Assembly: GCA_000934385.1 (NCBI GenBank)
Contig: KN880526.1
Span: 24,773-88,772 of the forward strand
Direction: 5' to 3'
DNA length: 64,000 nucleotides
Origin: Cylindrobasidium torrendii FP15055 ss-10
Taxonomy: Eukaryota; Basidiomycota; Agaricomycetes; Agaricales; Physalacriaceae
The notes under the pieces are model-generated. The model did no database searches. It saw nothing but the letters and a program-made list of their open reading frames with translations, and was not told where the DNA came from. Of the stretch, positions 57,713 to 64,000 are shown piece after piece. Positions within the stretch are counted from its first letter, which is position 1. The number at the start of each line of letters is the position of its first letter. The position numbers and the translations under genes were made by a program.

Positions 57713-57999
57713 ATAGAACGTGTACGGGATGTCACGAAATACTATGACGATCTGAGCGCGAATGAATACATGCTTCAAAGTTCGCATATTCCAGGGTGCT
57801 CTACTGTGCATTACCGCCTCTCTAAATCACGGATGTCAGTTTTGTATCTACTCAAGCTGAGCACTCGTGAGGTCGTCTACTGGAATCCTGGGGAGATCAA
57901 AAGTTCGAAATGTCTCTAGGACTGACAGAGTGGCTGTACAACCAAGATATCTGGTCTACTCGCTTTCCATACCCATACAATATGTTATGTTACATTACA

Positions 58000-60273
58000 C
58001 TATGCTAACGGTAACCCGCACACCTCGCAATCCGTTCCGGAATGGTCGTTTTCGAAGGTACAGTGCGGGCAAACGCGAACGCTGCTCGAAGAGGGATGGT
58101 TGTTGCCCGCTTGTTCTTCAGCGATCTGCCTGAGGATGTCCTCCGAAATGTCCTCATCCATGGCGTTGGAAGGTCGCCCAGGAGCTGCGAACCCGGAGGT
58201 CAGTTTGATTGACGCAGAATATGCGATGTACACACCAGGGGCACTTTCCCGAGTGAAAGTCATCAACGATTGCCAACCTTCGGTGGCGAGGACGGGATCA
58301 AGTTCTCTTGGGTCGTCCAACAAAGTCGGAGAAGTAACCGTCTTCAGCCAAACCTTGATATCCTCCTAATATGGGTTTTCAGAAAACTGGGCCCATATAA
58401 AACCGCATCGACGTACCTCTGATACAAGCTGAGTGGTTTGCAGGAAAGCAATCAAATGAAGATCGCTCAAAAACTTGGCTAACTCGAAAGTTTTGTGCGC
58501 CTGGCCGGGAGGTAAGAGCTGACTTGAGGGAATATCCGGGGCACCCAGGCCAGCCAATGCTGCAAGCACACTCTCTATGGTCTGATCTTCCAGTCCTGGT
58601 CGGTTCTCGATTCTGTAAGCAGAAGATCTGAACATAGGCGATGGATTTTGAGGGAAGCCGTGAGTAACCTTGTCTATTGTCAGAAGAATTATCCAGAATC
58701 AGGGTGCCGGACGTACATTGACAATGAGATATTCCACAGGGAATGCTGGCTTCGCGCTCTTCTTGACCTCCAAGCCATACTCATTTTTGTAGGAAAAGAA
58801 TACATCGGGAACATAACGCGCGCTGCCTGAAGTTCGGTCGTTCTCCTTCACGCGTACAATACCAGGATCCACACTGGGTTCAATCATGTCGGCTGCAACC
58901 ATTGCCTCTGCTTGAGCTGACACTTGATAAGCAGACACGTCAATAGCGCCATCTTCTGTCGCAGTCAGGATGGCTGTGACAAGCCTCGATGAGTATTTCC
59001 CTGTCGGAGAGGATTTTGTCGATGTGGGGCTGGCGTTCTGAAGAGTCGCTGCGAAGACTGCTTCGAGACTGGAAAGGAAGAATGAGTCGGGGTGTCTCTT
59101 GTATACATTCTTCGTTCTGTCTTCCTCCATAGGTTCAAGGTCGGTGAATATGTAGCCGACAACACTTAGAGGCGTTGAGGCATTGGCGATGAGCTGTCTC
59201 AGTCGCTGCTCGTCTTCCCACGGGATCCCTAGCGTCAATCCATCGAGTTCACCTGCCTGCGGAGGCTCGTAGATGGCTTCAACAATAGCCTTGACACCCA
59301 TCGGTACATCTGGGTAGGGCTCATAGTGTCCAATCATCCACCCAAAACGTTGCATTCCAGTGCGTCTCCATGCGTTTAAGAATCGGTCGACAATGTCCAT
59401 GTTGGCTATCTCCAGGTGATCCACCATCCGGAAGGGCTGAGACTGTAGGGTGATAGCCGATGGCTGGCATGATGTGCAGATACCGGCGGGGAAGGGTGAG
59501 TGGCCGCCTACAGGACAAGGGGATTTGACGGTGTACGATGGTGGATCCAGAGGTGGGAGGAAGGATGCGGAAGAGTTGTCTGTCTTCGGAGATATCTTCT
59601 TCAAGTATGCGTGGAAGGAGAGATGTTTGATGCTATTCTCTTTGTGGTACGCGGCGTCGTAGGGCTCCAGAGGCATACAATAGTCACACATCCCCTTCGG
59701 ACCGTGTTTGCAGAATGTGGTGTCGCGGTTACGGGGAATTTTCCCATCCTTCGAACGCCAGAATGTGTCCACGGGATCTTCCTGAGCAAGCTCCCATGCT
59801 TTGGGTTCGCGAGTGACACCTGTTGACGATGATGGTAGGGTGGTGGGAGTAGATGTGGATTCGGTAGCGCCAGCTAGTTCCTTGTATTGTATGAAGATGA
59901 GATCTCCGTTGCTATTGTGTGGTGCGTTAGCATATGGAGAAAGGTGTTGTGGACGACACACTTGAGGCCTAGGTGCTGGATGGTCCGCCCGCTCAATGAC
60001 AGTAAAGGGACCTCGTTTCCACGCGGTTGGTCCGAGATGGTGATGGTATTAGGGTCTGCATTTGGAGAGCTCTCGATGATCTGCAATGATCCATTAAAAT
60101 CCGCCAATGAGCTCGCCATTCGGTGCGAAGTGCTCGCCTTGTTCAAGAGTACTGAGATGTCCGCTGCCGGGTCGAACTGGAAACGAAAGTTGCCCTCTTT
60201 GGATCGAAGACGGAGAAGCTATTGCCCGTTGTAAGTGAGGCGAGCTTGACTATGAACAGATCTTTCTAACCAT
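58000..60273 (-). CDS. NPL4: NPL4, ubiquitin-binding cofactor of Cdc48/p97
   Basis: Partner of Ufd1 that feeds ubiquitinated substrates to Cdc48. The ATG at 60273-60271 appears to be a coding exon by itself: a GTTAGA donor follows directly and the next exon (from 60220) reads LLRLRSKEGNFRFQFDPAAD, the usual Npl4 N-terminus MLLR. The UBX-like domain is followed by the zinc-binding NPL4 part (TTFCKHGPKGMCDYCMPLEP, CPVGGHSPFPAGICTSCQPS, FRMVDHLEIANMDIVDRFLN). The MPN-like core follows (RFGWMIGHYEPYPDVPMGVK, AIVEAIYEPPQAGELDGLTL, SVVGYIFTDLEP). The C-terminus has CPHCTFENDHSGTDCEVC, an NZF-type ubiquitin-binding finger, and ends GLPLA at 58000. The NZF finger is absent from yeast Npl4 but present in many other eukaryotes. 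Confidence 0.94.
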
Positions 60274-60935
60274 GGTGGTCGGATATCAAGCTCAAGGCGC
60301 GTCACGGAGTACGCGTCATGATCAGCCTGTTACGTAACAAACATTATTGTTATTTTGGATTGATTTTGGAAAGTGTGACTTGGGCGATGAGATGGATGTA
60401 AGCCAATCACGCGCTGTACTGAGGTAGAACTGTATATCTTGCGAAATTTCGAGCGGTTATTGTGCGGCGGCAGGCAATGGGAGGACGGACCTGGGACGGA
60501 CTGATGATTTGGAAATTGGCTCAGGGTCGCCGGCGATCACCAGTGATGCCTTGAATTCGGAATTCATCGTTTCTTACCCTCACGACCCCGTGTCACGTTC
60601 TAGGACGCGCCGATTCGCGCCACAACTTCGATGGCGCGCTTGTTTGGACTCAAACCGAGGTCGGACGCCTGTTTGACGCCTCAAGTGGTGACCCCGGCTT
60701 CGCGTGATCGTGCACTATTGCATATACAGACGATGGCACAATACTGGACGCCGATGGCGACAAGGTGGGCTATATCGCATCGGTGTGCTTGCTACCTTCT
60801 ACGACGCACTGGTTACTCGTGGACTTCGTGATGCTCCCATTCAAAAGCGGCCCTCTTGAAGTGACAAGCAGCCAGAAACTCGATACCATCCAGGCAGAGC
60901 TATCCCTCTGGAAGAACCTCTCCTTCGCGTTCGAT
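60274..60935. other. Divergent promoter region of NPL4 and the bZIP gene
   Basis: About 660 bp without a supported gene. The bZIP frame is open upstream of 60936 but with no conserved segment. Contains the palindrome described separately at 60330. Confidence 0.4.
60330..60337. promoter_or_regulatory. TTACGTAA palindrome (bZIP-type site)
   Basis: Perfect 8-bp palindrome 57 bp upstream of the NPL4 start codon. TTACGTAA is a well-known core site of fungal Yap/Pap1-type and related bZIP factors; use here is inferred. Confidence 0.5.
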
Positions 60936-62064
60936 ATGGACGGCGACCGCCAGCAAGGACGCTCCCAGCACAACCTCCACAACGCACCCAACGATCCGGA
61001 CGCAGTACGTCGTACGCGCTCGCGGACAGTAAACACAGACCGTGGACTGTCAGAGCAGAGAAATGCTCATGATACTCCTCAGGATCTTCAGGATGCCATG
61101 CTGCTCGCCCAATTTGCGTCAAATTCGCAGATGCAAAATCCAAACTTCATGCCTGGGCAGGCAGGCCAGCCGCCCCACGACTCGATGGCCGTCCTCCAAG
61201 CGCTCCAGACACTTCAGCGCCACGGTATGGCTCCCCTTGTCAATTTTCCTGGGCAGAATGTGGATCATCCCATGCCGTACGGTATCCCTCCTATGCTGTC
61301 ACAGTCATACCCATCCGCAATGTCCAGCTACCCCATGTCGGGGCACCATCCACTGCACGGCGCCTCCCAGCCACATCAGGCCTCCCAACATGCCATGGGG
61401 AGTATGCAGTCTGGTCACCACAACAATCCCATGTTCAACGACGACTATTCCCATCTATTCCGTCAAGATTTTGCCCACCCAAATATGCCATCAACGATTC
61501 CCCCAGGTCTCACTACCTCGTCGAGATCGGGCGGCCCATCGAACCAGGAGACGAGTACATCCCAGCAAGCTTTACCGTCAACGTCAACTTCGTCTCCAGC
61601 AGACTCTCCGGAGGGTGACGACCTTGGAGATGGCGACAAGCGGCGTAGAAATACGGCCGCGTCAGGTGCGTCGTGCCTCCAAAAGCATTGGCCGTCATGC
61701 TAATCGTTCGGCAGCGCGCTTCCGTATAAAGAAGAAACAACGCACCCTCAACCTCGAGCGGTCTGTAAACGATCTGACTGGCCGCGCAGAAGAATTAGAA
61801 AGAGAGGCATCAGATTTGAGGCGCGAGAATGGCTGGTTGAAGGAAATAATCATGCTCAAGAGTAGTCGACTCAACCTTACACCCGACACCGTCACGCAAG
61901 AGATGTGGGAAAACTCACAGGCAGGCGAGCCAGGTGGCTCTAATCAGAACCCTCCCGCACCGGACGACGCTGAAGAGGAAGGCGGCGACTCGTCAGCATC
62001 TGAATATACAGAGGATCCCAAAGGCAAAGGCAAAGCCAGGGCCAAAGGAAAGTCGAGAAAGTAG
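60936..62064 (+). CDS. bZIP transcription factor, CYS3/MetR/Zip1-like
   Basis: Two exons separated by an intron near 61664-61713 (donor GTGCGT, acceptor GGCAG). The start MDGDRQQGRSQHNLHNAPND at 60936 was chosen because no conserved sequence precedes it, although the frame is open upstream. The N-terminal two-thirds is Gln/His/Met/Pro-rich and disordered. The basic region is DKRRRNTAASARFRIKKKQR, with the intron between AAS and ARF, and the zipper follows: LERSVNDLTGRAEELEREAS and DLRRENGWLKEIIMLK. This basic region (RRRNTAASARFR.KKK) is characteristic of the CYS3/MetR/Zip1/ATF4-like group that controls sulfur amino-acid or cadmium/stress responses. The tail is acidic with a terminal Lys/Gly run (KGKGKARAKGKSRK). 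About 360 residues. Confidence 0.92.
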
Positions 62065-62575
62065 GCGCTCTGTGTGTTTGTGTCAAATGTTTAATGTATA
62101 TTCGAGGACTTCCTATAGGCATACCCTTCCCACTAGTCTTCATTGCTTCCACATGCTTGCCCATACATATACAGTATACTCGTCACGATCGTGCTGTCTG
62201 CATTTACATACACTTCGGGCTTTGCGTTGAGCTCTTTACTACTACAACTGATTGTACATCGACTTTGTATACGCAGGGTGTGAGAAAAGGGAGGCGCCCA
62301 TATGTGACATTATTTTATTCCGCGTCCTGGCATGTCTGCGAGGATGGCTGGGCCAGTGAGCGCCAGTCTCGCCTATATATCAGCGGTGGTATTCTAACGG
62401 AAACAATGGCGAACTTCGTTCATTATATGGATTATGTACGATCAACACGGGTGCATTTTGGTGGTCTCCCACACTTTGACCAGCTGGCGAAAGCAACTTG
62501 TGAATGTTGAACTACGCTTTATAGCATACCTTTGATCCTTAACAGGCTTTATGACCCCTCTTCTTGAACAAACAC
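62065..62575. other. Spacer after the bZIP gene
   Basis: About 510 bp; bZIP 3' flank. No protein or RNA gene recognised. Confidence 0.35.
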
Positions 62576-62582
62576 TATATAA
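62576..62582 (+). promoter_or_regulatory. TATA box of the short ORF
   Basis: TATATAA, 92 bp before the ATG at 62674, with a C/A-rich leader between; typical core-promoter spacing for a fungal gene. Confidence 0.55.
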
Positions 62583-62673
62583 GCCGACAGGCCCATTGAT
62601 GGCTCCTTCCTCCCACTCTCGCAGATACCACCACTATCACTCGCGAAAATAACCCCTACCTCGACTATCCATC

Positions 62674-62919
62674 ATGTCCAACTCCATTGCCATGCGCATT
62701 CCGTGCCAGTTTGGATGCGCCCAGTGCAACGATCTCCTTGCCTTGCCTGTCTTCGGAATGGACAACAAGAAGACCACTACGACTACGAGCCGGACGACTA
62801 GTGCTGGCCACAAAGTCACCGGCGTGCGTAGGATGTGGAACTGGGGAGTCCGCAAGGCTCGCCGGATCAGGACCATTGACGAGATTCGCCCGAGCTCAAG
62901 CATCGTGTCTATTGCCTGA
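62674..62919 (+). CDS. Short ORF, hypothetical 81-residue protein
   Basis: Intronless frame starting MSNSIAMRIPCQFGCAQCND in a favourable context (ACCATC before ATG TCC). It has a CxxxCxxC cysteine group (CQFGCAQC), a Thr-rich stretch (KKTTTTTSRTTS), and a basic, Trp-containing C-terminus (RRMWNWGVRKARRIRTIDEI). The good TATA box supports transcription. I know no family. Its last codons and stop region (GCCTGAAC) show weak resemblance to the repeats that follow, so it may be the least decayed member of a small duplicated family. Confidence 0.4.
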   Translation: MSNSIAMRIPCQFGCAQCNDLLALPVFGMDNKKTTTTTSRTTSAGHKVTGVRRMWNWGVRKARRIRTIDEIRPSSSIVSIA

Positions 62920-63640
62920 ACACTGTGTTTTCCCGTTGCACTGGCCCCTGCCGCAAGAGCTCCTCTCTGAGGTTCTGTCGACGGTCTTCAAACCTCATAG
63001 AAGCCATCATCACCAACGCTACTATCGCCCCAACAATTTTCAAGACTTGCTCGTCATTCTCTCGTCGAACTCAAGCAGTGTGCGCGTGTTAGGGACCTGG
63101 GCCCGTAATGTGTGCGAATCGAAGGTTGTCGTCGACAAGCTTCGCTCTGTCTTCACGTCCTGAACGATCCAACATCACTTTGCCGAATTCGCCAGCGTCG
63201 ACTGACCCCTTCCACGCAAACTGTGCGCTGGTTGTGGTTCTGGCACCAGAAGACTTGCGTGTCGAAGGTTATCGATTTCCTGAACGACACAACATTGCCT
63301 TTCTGGTCGCCAGTGTCAGTCGACTCCTCTTTTCACGCGTTCACCGACCTCGAATCATCCCTCCTGCTCGTATGTGCGCGATGGACCTGGGCCCACAAGA
63401 TGCGCGAGTCAAAGGTCTTCGTCGACGGTCACGTCCTCATGGCCTGAACGATCTCATAACATCTTGTCGAATTCGCCAGCGTCAGCCGACCCCTCCTGCG
63501 CAACCCCGCTGGGTGCGGACCCCTGGGCCTGCAATGTTTGCGCGTCGAAGGATTTGGACGAGATTTGCTCCGTCATTCCCTGAACGATACAACAAAACGT
63601 TGTTGCTCCTAGCGTCGGCTGACTCCTCTCGCTGTACGAT
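62915..63640. repeat. Array of diverged tandem repeats
   Basis: A CCTGAACGA-containing motif recurs at 63159, 63279, 63443 and 63579, with a weaker copy at 62915. Each of the four main copies is preceded by a GTCGAAGG- or GTCAAAGG-like block. Each is followed by a conserved block of the form AATTCGCCAGCGTC-GACTGACCCCT (clear at 63186, 63470, weaker at 63308 and 63605). Spacing varies (120, 164, 136 bp). Units differ by substitutions and small indels, so this is an old array. Confidence 0.75.
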
Positions 63641-63887
63641 GCACAATTGGACAACTGTTTTCGTCGACCTTCAACAACAACGATCATCGGCTCGTCTCAA
63701 ACAACTTGCATGCTTTCGCTTTCGTCCTTGGACGGACCCCATCGATCTATTCTCTGACTTGACGACAGGAAGACCCGACTCATCAACGCATTCAAGAAAC
63801 AGTAGTTGGGGAGGTATGAAGGGCCGTCGAGATGATTCGCCCAAGCAAGGGCGCCTTGGCCATTCTCCGAGATCCAATGCGACTTGA
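63108..63887 (+). CDS. Questionable ORF spanning the repeat array
   Basis: A 259-residue open frame from an ATG, across three repeat units in one frame. It contains related peptides such as RPERSNITLPNSPASTDP, FPERHNIAFLVASVS and FPERYNKTLLLLASADSS. The fourth unit lies in another frame and there gives WPERSHNILSNSPASADP. This could be a decayed or frameshifted repeat protein or simply an open frame in GC-balanced repeat DNA. No domain recognised; composition is Arg/Ser/Pro-rich. Confidence 0.2.
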   Translation: MCANRRLSSTSFALSSRPERSNITLPNSPASTDPFHANCALVVVLAPEDLRVEGYRFPERHNIAFLVASVSRLLFSRVHRPRIIPPARMCAMDLGPQDARVKGLRRRSRPHGLNDLITSCRIRQRQPTPPAQPRWVRTPGPAMFARRRIWTRFAPSFPERYNKTLLLLASADSSRCTMHNWTTVFVDLQQQRSSARLKQLACFRFRPWTDPIDLFSDLTTGRPDSSTHSRNSSWGGMKGRRDDSPKQGRLGHSPRSNAT

Positions 63888-64000
63888 CCCGGACGCGGTG
63901 CGCTTCGCGTCGGCTTGGCGAGTGGGCAGATGCCCGAGTGGAAGCCTCCACTGAATCTATAGGGTGGGACCGAGTGCTCGTACGGTACCCCATCGACAGT
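63888..64000. other. Right edge of the window
   Basis: No feature recognised; no tRNA fold and no conserved frame in the last 113 bp. Confidence 0.3.

Noticed and set aside
62915..63640. CRISPR-like array
   Set aside because: Repeats are diverged, unequally spaced, and the host is clearly a eukaryote with spliced genes; no cas genes.

Overview
The window is nuclear DNA of a filamentous basidiomycete fungus, most likely an Agaricomycete. Nearly every gene is cut by many short GT-AG introns of about 45-70 nt, genes are packed on both strands, and several families typical of mushroom-forming fungi appear (GPI-anchored chitin deacetylase, a DUF6699-type protein, a viroplasmin-domain/PIF1 helicase, an RGG-rich Argonaute). 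No species is named because no diagnostic marker is present. Gene limits below are start-codon to stop-codon and include introns; splice sites were read by eye from donor/acceptor motifs, reading frame and family conservation.

Left part (1-25 kb): the 5' part of MON2 (minus strand, leaving the window at base 1), a GH72 GPI-anchored glucanosyltransferase, an RRM/zinc-knuckle splicing-type protein, an F-BAR/RhoGAP protein, a PIF1-type helicase with an RNase H1-like N-terminal domain, an LSB3/YSC84 actin-patch protein, a full Argonaute, a type I membrane protein and a CoA-type Nudix protein. 

Middle (26-46 kb): an F-box protein head-to-head with a small basic protein, a DUF6699-like protein, a dienelactone hydrolase with a possible mitochondrial presequence, a seven-segment-like membrane protein, the divergent ER pair VMA21/ALG8, an SDR dehydrogenase sitting among five tRNA genes (Lys-TTT, Lys-CTT and three identical Arg-ACG copies), the Rpd3L subunit RXT3, an unrecognised coiled-coil protein, GET5, a chitin deacetylase and a SET/NAP histone chaperone. 

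Right part (46-64 kb): SAC1 phosphoinositide phosphatase divergent from U2 snRNP A' (LEA1), a TMEM205-like protein, succinate-semialdehyde dehydrogenase, the Rieske protein of complex III, an anion:cation-symporter MFS permease, NPL4, a CYS3/Zip1-like bZIP regulator, a short ORF with a good TATA box, and finally a decayed tandem repeat array up to the right edge.

Functionally this is mostly housekeeping (secretory pathway: MON2, VMA21, ALG8, GET5, SAC1; cell wall: GH72, chitin deacetylase; RNA: RRM protein, LEA1, Argonaute; chromatin: RXT3, SET). No gene cluster with a single shared pathway and no mobile element with intact ends was found. The least explained parts are the repeat array at 62.9-63.6 kb, the paired GC-rich hairpins at 9.13-9.25 kb, and the arrangement of duplicated tRNAs at 36.6-41.7 kb.
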